From: Aestuariibaculum sp. M13
GTDB lineage: Bacteria; Bacteroidota; Bacteroidia; Flavobacteriales; Flavobacteriaceae
Direction: 5' to 3'
Assembly: GCF_024723255.1 (NCBI RefSeq)
Contig: NZ_JANIAC010000001.1
Span: forward strand, 1,379,548-1,443,547
DNA: 64,000 bases
Positions 18,636 through 26,169 of the stretch are shown here, piece after piece (the stretch's first letter is position 1; each line of letters starts with the position of its first letter). The position numbers and the translations under genes are program-made. A model generated the notes under the pieces. The model saw only the letters and a program-made list of their open reading frames with translations, ran no database searches and was not told the DNA's origin.

Positions 18636-19487
18636 TTACTGAAATGTATAACTGGTTTTCACCACTTGCGTTGCTCTAAAATAACCGTAAGGATAATTGG
18701 CTTGATTGGTTGCATTAACACAGTTTCCTTTTAACTGAACACCATTTGAAGAAAACGGATTTCCTCCGGAATAGTACTGTTCTATTAAAATACGCATATA
18801 ATTATAATAACGTTCTGAAATACCATACAAACTTATATCGACAGAATCCCCTGGTTGAAATTCAGCCTGATCGTTATCTTCATCTTCTTGCTTTTCAAAG
18901 AAATCATGAACCTCATTTCCGTTTGAAAACTCATCTGAATAATCTTCGAAATACGGGAATAAATCGCCTTCTTCGTAGTAACGTATTAAGTAGAAATTAT
19001 CTTCATCGGCAGGATCATCAAAATAGATATTCACCTCTAATAAATCTGGATCTATACCGCCATCAACCGATTGATTTACATCATTAATATCTGGCACAGG
19101 TATTAAGGTTTCTGTGGCAATATATGTTTCATTATTATAAACCACTTCCAGCTGATACTGGTTATTTTCAATAGGAACAAAAACATCTGTTGTATATATT
19201 CCATCGTTTTGATTTACAAAATTAAAAACCTCGTTCGTGTCTAAATTTGTTACCATTACGGTAGCGTTAGTTACCGCTGTATTATTGGCAGTTTCAAAAT
19301 ATGGGGTTGAAGTGCTTAATTTAATAGTTTGATTATTCCCTAAAGTCCCTTTTTCCCAATCTAAAGATGCTTCTATAACCAAACGGATTTGTCCTGTTTG
19401 TAATTCAACATCAATCACATCTTCACAAGCAAATAACCCTAAACTTGCAATGATTAATGCGGCTATGTTTTTTATATATCGTTTCAT
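18636..19487 (-). CDS. DUF4249 family lipoprotein
   Basis: The 283-residue protein carries a lipoprotein signal (ASLGLFACED, cysteine at residue 21) and the features of DUF4249: a VIEASLDWEKG start, an Ig-like region with ATVMVTNLDTNE and a C-terminal NPFSSNGVQLKGNCVN segment with GYFRATQ. The function is unknown, but these genes nearly always follow a TonB-dependent receptor, here six bases downstream of it, suggesting a surface lipoprotein partner. That role, comparable to SusD, is inference from context. Confidence 0.85.
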   Translation of the reverse strand: MKRYIKNIAALIIASLGLFACEDVIDVELQTGQIRLVIEASLDWEKGTLGNNQTIKLSTSTPYFETANNTAVTNATVMVTNLDTNEVFNFVNQNDGIYTTDVFVPIENNQYQLEVVYNNETYIATETLIPVPDINDVNQSVDGGIDPDLLEVNIYFDDPADEDNFYLIRYYEEGDLFPYFEDYSDEFSNGNEVHDFFEKQEDEDNDQAEFQPGDSVDISLYGISERYYNYMRILIEQYYSGGNPFSSNGVQLKGNCVNATNQANYPYGYFRATQVVKTSYTFQ

Positions 19488-19492
19488 TCTGT

Positions 19493-21871
19493 TTAAAATT
19501 TAAAATTGTAAGCTACTGAAGGAATCATTCCGAAAATTGAAATTCGTGAAGCTTCATTTAACCCAGTTTGATCATTTTGATTAAACGAAATAGAAGCTGC
19601 ATTCTTTCTGTTATAAACATTATAAATACCAAATACCCACTCGCCTTTCCAACGGTTCTCTGGCTTTCTATTAGGCTTATAAGTTGCCGATAAATCTAAC
19701 CTGTGGTAGCTTGGTAAACGATCTTCATTTCTATTAGCATAGGTCGCTACCGAGAGCCCTTCGTAGTTGTATTGACCATTTGGATAGGTTACCGGTCTTC
19801 CAGTTTGAAAAATTAAATTCGAACTAAAACTCCATTTGTTATTTAACTTATAACTTCCTGTTACCGAAATATCATGGGTCCTATCGTAAGGCGTATTATA
19901 CCAGTCGCCATTGTTTATTCCCGGACCTCCGGCCTTTCCACCTAAAGTTCGTTGTTCAGATTTCGATAAGGTATAAGCAAACCAACCTGTGAAATTTCCC
20001 TTATTCTTTCTCAACAGTAACTCTAAACCATAAGCACGTGCTTCACCATTTAAAATTTCGGTTTCTATATTATTATTTCCAATTAAATCAGACCCATCTA
20101 TATAATCAATTCGGTTGTCAATTGTCTTGTAATAGGTTTCTAATTCTAGAGCGTAAGTATTGTTTTTAAACTTTCTGAAATACCCCATCGCATACTGATT
20201 CGAAATTTGAGGTTTTATATACTGCCCACTAGGTGTCCATACATCTAAAGGCGTAACAGAAGATGTATTAGACAATAAATGTAAATACTGCGTTGATTTG
20301 GTATAACTCGCTTTTAAAGCTGTATTATTATTCAACTGATAAGATAAGCCTAAACGCGGCTCAAAATTGCTGAAATCTTTAATACTTTCACCTTTTTTAT
20401 AATAGGTTTCTCCGGATGCTTCACCACGCTCGTAAATATCCAATTCCGGATTATAAACAACGGGTTGGTCGTTAACATAATTGGTCATACTCTGACCTCC
20501 TAATCTGGAAAACGTACTGAAACGTAATCCGTACTGTGCTGACAGGTTTTTAGTTATTTCATGCTCAGCACTAACATACAAGCCGCCTTCAAAAGCCCTT
20601 TTATCATCTAACTTTAAATAGTTAATTGAAGAATTTTCTGAGCTTGGCATCACCTCTCCCGGATTTAAATTATACGATATACCGCTAACTCCGAAATCCA
20701 GATTTATTTTATCATTTAAATAGTACTTTAAATCGTATTTAAGGTTGTAATTTTTAATGTCGGCAATCCAATCTAACTCAATAAAATCAAGGATAATTTG
20801 ATAATCGTACTTGCTATAAATAAATGATAAATTAGAAAACAATTTATCATTAAAAATATGATTCCATCTAAGGTTTCCTGTCGCATTCCCATAGTTATTT
20901 TCAATAACCGTAGATAGATTAAACACATCACGACCAAAATATCCGGATAGATAAATTCGGTTATTATCGTTTATCTGATAATTGGTTTTTAAGTTTAAAT
21001 CGTAAAACGAAATTTTATCATCTTTTAAATCCTCTATAGCTTTCATTAATAAATGCGCATACGATGTTCTTCCGGCGATTAAAAACGATCCTTTATCACC
21101 AAATACAGGACCTTCTGCAGCCAACCTACTTGATATAAGCCCAACACCTCCATTTAAACTGAAATTCTTGCTGTTTCCATCCTTTTGACGCACATCTAAT
21201 ACAGATGACACACGTCCTCCAAAATTAGCCGGGATATCACCTTTATAAAGCTTTATATCTTTAATAGCATCGGCATTAAACACCGAAAAGAAACCAAAAA
21301 AGTGAGATGTGTTATAAATAATAGCTTCATCAAGTAGCACCAAATTCTGATCGGCTGCACCTCCACGCACATTAAAACCGGAAGAACCTTCTCCATTATT
21401 GGTAACTCCAGGAAGAGTTTGAATAGATTTCAAAACATCGACCTCACCCATAACTACAGGAATCTGTTTAATAGTACCGGCATTTAATTTAGAAACACTC
21501 ATTTGAGGTTTTTTAATAGCAATCTGCTCGGATTCTTCGGCTACAATAACGACTTCATTTAATGAGGTCGCCGATTCTTCAAGTTCAAAATCCAAGGTTA
21601 TATCACCTGATAAACTAATAGATTTTGTAATGGTATTATATCCCAAATAGGAAACTAAAATTGTATAATCCCCTTTAGGAACTGTTAACGAATAAAAACC
21701 ATATTCATTGGTAATGGCACCGTTCGATGTGCCTTGCAAAAAGACTGTTGCCCCAATAATGGTTTCCCCATTGGCTTTATCTTTTAAAACTCCCCGAATG
21801 GTATATTTATCCTGTGCTAGAATAACACAGCTAAATAACATACATAAGCTAAACACAACGTGTTTCATCAA
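19493..21871 (-). CDS. TonB-dependent receptor with carboxypeptidase-regulatory-like domain
   Basis: The 792-residue protein has a signal peptide (1-19), a CarboxypepD_reg-like beta domain at about 22-105 (KANGETIIGATVFLQGTSNGAITNEYG region), a plug around 125-235 with LPGVTNNGEGSSGFNVRGG and a barrel ending in phenylalanine (SVAYNFKF). It probably takes up an unknown ligand across the outer membrane using TonB energy. With the downstream DUF4249 gene it makes a two-gene unit. The plug region resembles that of the other receptor at 14425-16779, so the two are paralogues of one subfamily. Confidence 0.9.
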   Translation of the reverse strand: MMKHVVFSLCMLFSCVILAQDKYTIRGVLKDKANGETIIGATVFLQGTSNGAITNEYGFYSLTVPKGDYTILVSYLGYNTITKSISLSGDITLDFELEESATSLNEVVIVAEESEQIAIKKPQMSVSKLNAGTIKQIPVVMGEVDVLKSIQTLPGVTNNGEGSSGFNVRGGAADQNLVLLDEAIIYNTSHFFGFFSVFNADAIKDIKLYKGDIPANFGGRVSSVLDVRQKDGNSKNFSLNGGVGLISSRLAAEGPVFGDKGSFLIAGRTSYAHLLMKAIEDLKDDKISFYDLNLKTNYQINDNNRIYLSGYFGRDVFNLSTVIENNYGNATGNLRWNHIFNDKLFSNLSFIYSKYDYQIILDFIELDWIADIKNYNLKYDLKYYLNDKINLDFGVSGISYNLNPGEVMPSSENSSINYLKLDDKRAFEGGLYVSAEHEITKNLSAQYGLRFSTFSRLGGQSMTNYVNDQPVVYNPELDIYERGEASGETYYKKGESIKDFSNFEPRLGLSYQLNNNTALKASYTKSTQYLHLLSNTSSVTPLDVWTPSGQYIKPQISNQYAMGYFRKFKNNTYALELETYYKTIDNRIDYIDGSDLIGNNNIETEILNGEARAYGLELLLRKNKGNFTGWFAYTLSKSEQRTLGGKAGGPGINNGDWYNTPYDRTHDISVTGSYKLNNKWSFSSNLIFQTGRPVTYPNGQYNYEGLSVATYANRNEDRLPSYHRLDLSATYKPNRKPENRWKGEWVFGIYNVYNRKNAASISFNQNDQTGLNEASRISIFGMIPSVAYNFKF

Positions 21872-22029
21872 AATTAATTTACTTTAAGGTTAAACTTTTT
21901 ATAATATTCGATTTTGAAAATAAATTCAAAATCAATTTGGGTAAAATAGTCTATTAAGACAACGAACAAGTCTTCAAATTGTTTTTATAAATTATATAAG
22001 AAATTTCTTATAATTAAAATAAAACTCAT

Positions 22030-22051
22030 AAAAAAAGCTCAGAAATTAAAA
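22030..22051 (-). terminator. intrinsic terminator of the Skp-like gene
   Basis: GCTCAGA pairs with TCTGAGC around an A/T loop; on the minus strand it ends in a run of six T. Confidence 0.8.
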
Positions 22052-22087
22052 ATCTGAGCCTAAAATTATAAAAAACTGAAACTTGTT

Positions 22088-22603
22088 TTACTTTTTATAT
22101 GCTTCGTTTAAAGCATCGGTAATTGTTTTTGTTAAATCGTCTTCTTCAACTCCATACATTACAGTAGCAGCAGCTTCACTAGTTCCTAAAATATATGTAT
22201 AACCATTATCTTTTCCATAATCTTTCACAAAAGCTTTAACATGGTTTATAACAGAATCGATATCGGCTTGAAATGCTTGTTGCATCATTTGCTGTTCCAT
22301 TTGCATTTGTTGCTGTAACTGTTGTTGCTTTTGTTGTAAACCAGCCATTAATTCTTGTGCCTTTGCCTGTGAAGATTTTTGGGCTTCAGCCTGCTTTGAC
22401 TGAACTTCCATTTGAAACGCCTGACCTATGCTATCTGCTTTTTTTCTAAAAGCGGCTTCTTTCTCTTCATATTTTGTTTCAACATCTTTTTTCTCCTGGT
22501 AATCATTAATCACCACTCCATTATCTACAAATCCAATTTTTGCCTGTTTCTGGCAAGATGTTAAAGCCACAGCTATTGCTGCAAGATAAAATATTTTCTT
22601 CAT
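22088..22603 (-). CDS. OmpH/Skp-like periplasmic chaperone, predicted lipoprotein
   Basis: The 171-residue protein has a lipoprotein signal (VALTSCQ, cysteine at residue 18), then IGFVDNGVVINDYQ, the OmpH/Skp start, followed by a long coiled coil (about 40-125) very rich in Gln, Met and Lys, and a C-terminal GYTYILGTSEAAATVMYG. Skp proteins hold unfolded outer-membrane proteins in the periplasm. Classic Skp is soluble; this one appears membrane-anchored. It has its own -7 element and terminator, so it is a single-gene unit. Confidence 0.8.
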   Translation of the reverse strand: MKKIFYLAAIAVALTSCQKQAKIGFVDNGVVINDYQEKKDVETKYEEKEAAFRKKADSIGQAFQMEVQSKQAEAQKSSQAKAQELMAGLQQKQQQLQQQMQMEQQMMQQAFQADIDSVINHVKAFVKDYGKDNGYTYILGTSEAAATVMYGVEEDDLTKTITDALNEAYKK

Positions 22604-22628
22604 GTTTTGTTCGTTAATTTAATAAAGC

Positions 22629-22636
22629 CAAATGTA
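22629..22636 (-). promoter_or_regulatory. -7 promoter element (TACATTTG) of the Skp-like gene
   Basis: An exact TAnnTTTG match on the minus strand 25 bases before the start codon. Confidence 0.5.
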
Positions 22637-22820
22637 GTAAAGTAAAGTATAATTCGATATAAATTAAGTTTTATTTAAATGATAAATAATTTTTATCTAA
22701 AAAATATTCATCAATAAGAAACTCTTATTAAAAACCAGTCATTTTAAAGCGATTTAAGACACTTTTAAAAATCAGACTGGTATTTCATCATTCAAACAAG
22801 ACTAAAAAGCAAATACAGGC

Positions 22821-23693
22821 TTAAATCTCATTTTTAACGTTTCTGAGAACATAAATTAAGGAAGAAGCCTCTTTTGAAAACATCGCTTTTACATTTGATC
22901 GTAAACCCACCAAAAATCCGTTTAGAAAATTCATCTTTCCGGTTTTGTACTTTTCAGAAAGCAGACTTACATAAAACGCATCAAAGAGCATCGGTTTTAT
23001 TTTTACGACCTCCATAACCACTGATGCAAATAATTTTGAAATAGAATCAGCATCAAAATGCCATAAGTGTCTCGGCACATCGAAAGCAGCCCAAAACGAT
23101 TTATAATATTTGGCATCGTAACTTTTAAAATTTGGAACCGCAATTACCAAAGTGCCGTTTGGTTTTAAAAGTTTTTTAAAATTAGATATCTGATCTTCTA
23201 AATCTGATAAATGTTCAAGAACATGCCAAAGCGTAATAACATCAAAACTATAATTTTCAAATTTTGAAAGTTGATCGACATCAAAAACCGAATCATGCGT
23301 TTTTTGATTTGCTACTCCCCTAGCCTCTTTATTTGGTTCAATACCAAAAACGGTCCAACCATTTTTTTGTGCGGTTTGCAAAAAATCTCCGGTTCCGCAT
23401 CCAATATCTAAAATGGTTTTAGATTCCGATGAAAAGGAATTTATTAATTGCAGTTTTTTATTTAAAGCATACGACCGAACAATATGATATACTTTTTCAA
23501 AAGTATTTCGCTTCGCATCGGTATGCGAAATGTAATCTTCGCTTTTATAATAGTCGGGTAATTTTTCTAAACTGGGTTGTGGTGTGGTTTCTAAAAATCC
23601 AAAATCTGAATTTTTAATTAATCGAAATTCTTCTCCTGAAACGGAATGATCTTTTACATTTAAATACACTTTTGTTTCGTTTTCTTTTACCAC
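22821..23693 (-). CDS. class I SAM-dependent methyltransferase
   Basis: The 290-residue cytoplasmic protein has a SAM-binding core from about residue 90: ILDIGCGTGDFL (motif I), FGIEPN (motif II acidic) and FDVITLWHVLEHLSD (motif post II). The first 85 residues include PDYYKSEDYISHT, a start seen in methyltransferases acting on sugars or surface polymers. The substrate cannot be told. It ends a cluster with mnmG and ybeY; a parS-like palindrome separates it from mnmG. Confidence 0.88.
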   Translation of the reverse strand: MVKENETKVYLNVKDHSVSGEEFRLIKNSDFGFLETTPQPSLEKLPDYYKSEDYISHTDAKRNTFEKVYHIVRSYALNKKLQLINSFSSESKTILDIGCGTGDFLQTAQKNGWTVFGIEPNKEARGVANQKTHDSVFDVDQLSKFENYSFDVITLWHVLEHLSDLEDQISNFKKLLKPNGTLVIAVPNFKSYDAKYYKSFWAAFDVPRHLWHFDADSISKLFASVVMEVVKIKPMLFDAFYVSLLSEKYKTGKMNFLNGFLVGLRSNVKAMFSKEASSLIYVLRNVKNEI

Positions 23694-23773
23694 GAATGCA
23701 CAACTACTTTTAGAAATTAAACTGAATTTTGTTCTTGAATTAATTTAAAATTGATTCATATTTTAATAAAAAA

Positions 23774-23797
23774 TAAACGTTCCACGTGGAACGTTTA
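23774..23797. other. parS-like ParB-binding site (24-bp perfect palindrome)
   Basis: A perfect 24-base palindrome whose 16-base core (23778-23793) is CGTTCCACGTGGAACG, differing from canonical parS TGTTCCACGTGGAACA only at its two outer bases. It lies in the gap just after the mnmG stop codon. parS recruits ParB for chromosome segregation and usually sits near oriC. Together with the second site at 25692 it brackets mnmG. Confidence 0.75.
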
Positions 23798-23801
23798 ACA
23801 A

Positions 23802-25673
23802 TTATCTTCCCATATAAACCAATAAAACGGAAATATCGTTTGGAGAAACACCACTAATTCGTGATGCCTGCGACACCGTTCTTGGTTGAATCTTTTTCAA
23901 TTTTTCACGAGCTTCAAAACTCATCGATTTAATTTGTGAGTAATCAAAATTCTCTGGAATCTTTACATATTCTAATCGACTTAATTTATCAGCATTATTT
24001 TTTTCCTTAGCTATATATCCTGAATATTTAACCTGAATTTCGGCCTGCTCAATAATTTCAGCATCTAAATTATTTTCCTGAATATAATTTTCAACACTAT
24101 CAATTTTTCGCATATCACTCATCTCCACATTTGGTCTAGCGAATATTTTAAAAATCTTTCCAGACTGGTTTACCGGTGCTGAATCTTTACTTTCAAGAAT
24201 AGGATTTATTACTTCAGGTTTCACACTGGTTTCCTCAAAAAAAGAAACAAATTTTTCAGCCGCCTCATGCTTTTCTTCCATACGTTTTAAACGTTTTTCA
24301 GAAGCCAAACCTAACTCAAATCCTTTAGGTGTTAATCTTAAATCAGCATTATCCTGTCTAAGCAACGTACGATACTCTGCACGCGATGTAAACATACGAT
24401 ATGGCTCTTCGGTTCCTTTTGTAATTAAATCATCAATTAAAACGCCAATATACGCTTCGTCTCTATTCAACATAAACGGGTCGCGCTCCTGAACTTTCAA
24501 GCTCGCATTTATACCAGCCATCAAACCTTGGGAAGCAGCTTCTTCATAACCAGTTGTTCCATTAATCTGACCTGCAAAATAAAGTCCATTAATTAGTTTG
24601 GTTTCTAAAGTATGTTTTAACTGTGTTGGCGGAAAATAATCGTATTCGATAGCATAACCAGGTCTAAAGAATTTTACATTTTCAAAACCAGCAACCGAAC
24701 GCAATGCTTTAAATTGAACATCTTCTGGAAGCGAAGTTGAAAATCCATTTACATACACCTCACATGTATTCCATCCTTCCGGTTCGATGAATAATTGATG
24801 ACGATCTTTATCAGCAAAACGATTAATTTTATCTTCAATAGAAGGACAATAACGCGGGCCTAAACTTTTGATTCTACCATTAAACATTGGCGATCTATCA
24901 AAGCCTTCTCGAAGTAAATCATGAACCAACTCACTGGTGTAAGTCATATGACAAGAACGCTGTTTTTTTAACGGTTTTGTGACGTCTAAATAAGAAAACT
25001 TCTCGGGGTTCTCATCTCCTGGTTGCTCAGTCATTTTAGAATAATCTAAAGAACGACCATCTACACGAGGTGGTGTTCCTGTTTTCATCCTTCCAGACTC
25101 AAAACCTAAAGCAACTAACTGTTCTGTAATTCCGGTCGCAGCCTTTTCACCTGCTCTACCTCCACCAAAATTTTTATCACCAATATGAATTAAACCATTC
25201 AAGAACGTTCCGTTAGTTAAAACAACCGACTTACCTTTTATCTCAACACCAAGTGAGGTTTTAATACCAACAACCTGATCACCATCTATCAATAAACCGG
25301 AAACCATTTCCTGATAAAAATCTAAATTAGGAGTCCCTTCTAAAAGCATGCGCCAGTCTTCAGCGAAACGCATACGATCACTCTGCACCCTCGGACTCCA
25401 CATAGCAGGCCCTTTAGATTTATTAAGCATTTTAAATTGAATAGCAGAGGTGTCAGAAACAATTCCACTATACCCACCAAGTGCATCAATCTCACGTACA
25501 ATTTGCCCCTTAGCAATACCTCCCATTGCAGGATTACAAGACATCTGTGCGATGTTTTGCAGGTTCATTGTAACAAGTAATGTTTTACTTCCCATGTTGG
25601 CCGCCGCCGCCGCAGCTTCGCTACCAGCATGACCAGCACCAACAACTATAACATCATATACATCACTAAACAT
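23802..25673 (-). CDS. mnmG: tRNA uridine-5-carboxymethylaminomethyl modification enzyme, FAD subunit
   Basis: The enzyme, with MnmE, modifies wobble uridine 34 of several tRNAs. I start it at the ATG at 25673 (MFSDVYDVIVVGAGHAG, 623 residues), because the longer frame to 25715 would translate a parS site into VPRGTV and adds residues not in the family. Visible motifs are VVGAGHAGSEAA (FAD binding), MSCNPAMGGIAKGQ, KTGTPPRVDG, FAGQINGTTGYEEAA and TSRAEYRTLLRQDNAD. Length is normal. A TATATTTG -7 element lies at 25734-25741. The neighbours are ybeY upstream and a methyltransferase downstream. Confidence 0.96.
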   Translation of the reverse strand: MFSDVYDVIVVGAGHAGSEAAAAAANMGSKTLLVTMNLQNIAQMSCNPAMGGIAKGQIVREIDALGGYSGIVSDTSAIQFKMLNKSKGPAMWSPRVQSDRMRFAEDWRMLLEGTPNLDFYQEMVSGLLIDGDQVVGIKTSLGVEIKGKSVVLTNGTFLNGLIHIGDKNFGGGRAGEKAATGITEQLVALGFESGRMKTGTPPRVDGRSLDYSKMTEQPGDENPEKFSYLDVTKPLKKQRSCHMTYTSELVHDLLREGFDRSPMFNGRIKSLGPRYCPSIEDKINRFADKDRHQLFIEPEGWNTCEVYVNGFSTSLPEDVQFKALRSVAGFENVKFFRPGYAIEYDYFPPTQLKHTLETKLINGLYFAGQINGTTGYEEAASQGLMAGINASLKVQERDPFMLNRDEAYIGVLIDDLITKGTEEPYRMFTSRAEYRTLLRQDNADLRLTPKGFELGLASEKRLKRMEEKHEAAEKFVSFFEETSVKPEVINPILESKDSAPVNQSGKIFKIFARPNVEMSDMRKIDSVENYIQENNLDAEIIEQAEIQVKYSGYIAKEKNNADKLSRLEYVKIPENFDYSQIKSMSFEAREKLKKIQPRTVSQASRISGVSPNDISVLLVYMGR

Positions 25674-25691
25674 AACTTTACTTTTTAAGAC

Positions 25692-25707
25692 TGTTCCACG
25701 TGGAACA
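25692..25707. other. canonical parS site
   Basis: The 16 bases TGTTCCACGTGGAACA are a perfect palindrome and an exact match to the ParB-binding site shared by most bacteria with chromosomal ParABS. It lies in the 5' leader of mnmG, between promoter and start codon, so ParB bound here could also affect mnmG expression. Confidence 0.88.
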
Positions 25708-25733
25708 CTAGACAATTTTTAATTTTGAGTTTG

Positions 25734-25741
25734 CAAATATA
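25734..25741 (-). promoter_or_regulatory. -7 promoter element (TATATTTG) of mnmG, with a TTG about 22 bases upstream
   Basis: An exact TAnnTTTG match on the minus strand. A TTG (CAA at 25764-25766 on the plus strand) sits at a possible -33 distance. The mRNA would start near 25727, placing the canonical parS inside the leader. Confidence 0.5.
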
Positions 25742-25758
25742 CGTTGATTTCGTGAATA

Positions 25759-26169
25759 TTAATCAAGTTGATTAATATAGAAATCTTCCTTCTCCCTCAT
25801 TAGAACCTCTTCTGTTTCAGACTTATCTTTATACCCACAATAATGCAATACGCCATGGACAATTACCCGTTGTAATTCCTTATTAAATTCAACATTAAAA
25901 TCCTTAGCATTATCTGCTACGCGCTCCACAGAAATAAAAATATCTCCCTGTATCAACTTACCAACAGTATAATCAAAACTAATGATATCAGTTAACGTAT
26001 CATGATTAAGAAATTCAACATTCAATTTATGAAGATAGTCATCATCACAAAAGACATAATTAATTTCTTCCAGCTTATAGCCTTCACTTGAAATAACACC
26101 AGTAATCCAGGTAGCTAATTCTTCTTCATTATCTAAATTGAAATCGGTTTCGTAATTGAAATTAATCAT
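25759..26169 (-). CDS. ybeY: endoribonuclease YbeY (rRNA maturation factor)
   Basis: The 136-residue protein matches the UPF0054/YbeY family: LNHDTLTDIISFDY in the middle and the metal motif HGVLHYCGYKD. In E. coli the motif reads HGxLHxxGYDH with three His ligands; here the third is aspartate, a variation I recall as common in this phylum. YbeY works in 16S rRNA 3' processing and ribosome quality control. It overlaps the end of the DUF4175 gene by eight bases, so it is coupled to it. Confidence 0.92.
   Translation of the reverse strand: MINFNYETDFNLDNEEELATWITGVISSEGYKLEEINYVFCDDDYLHKLNVEFLNHDTLTDIISFDYTVGKLIQGDIFISVERVADNAKDFNVEFNKELQRVIVHGVLHYCGYKDKSETEEVLMREKEDFYINQLD

Noticed and set aside
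18746-19087. 113-codon open frame opposite the DUF4249 gene
   Set aside because: Antisense shadow with unnatural composition (many Asn, Arg, His).
25674-25715. Longer mnmG start at 25715 (MSSVPRGTVLKSKV...)
   Set aside because: It would translate the parS palindrome and adds 14 residues foreign to the family; MFSDVYDVIVVGAGHAG at 25673 fits.
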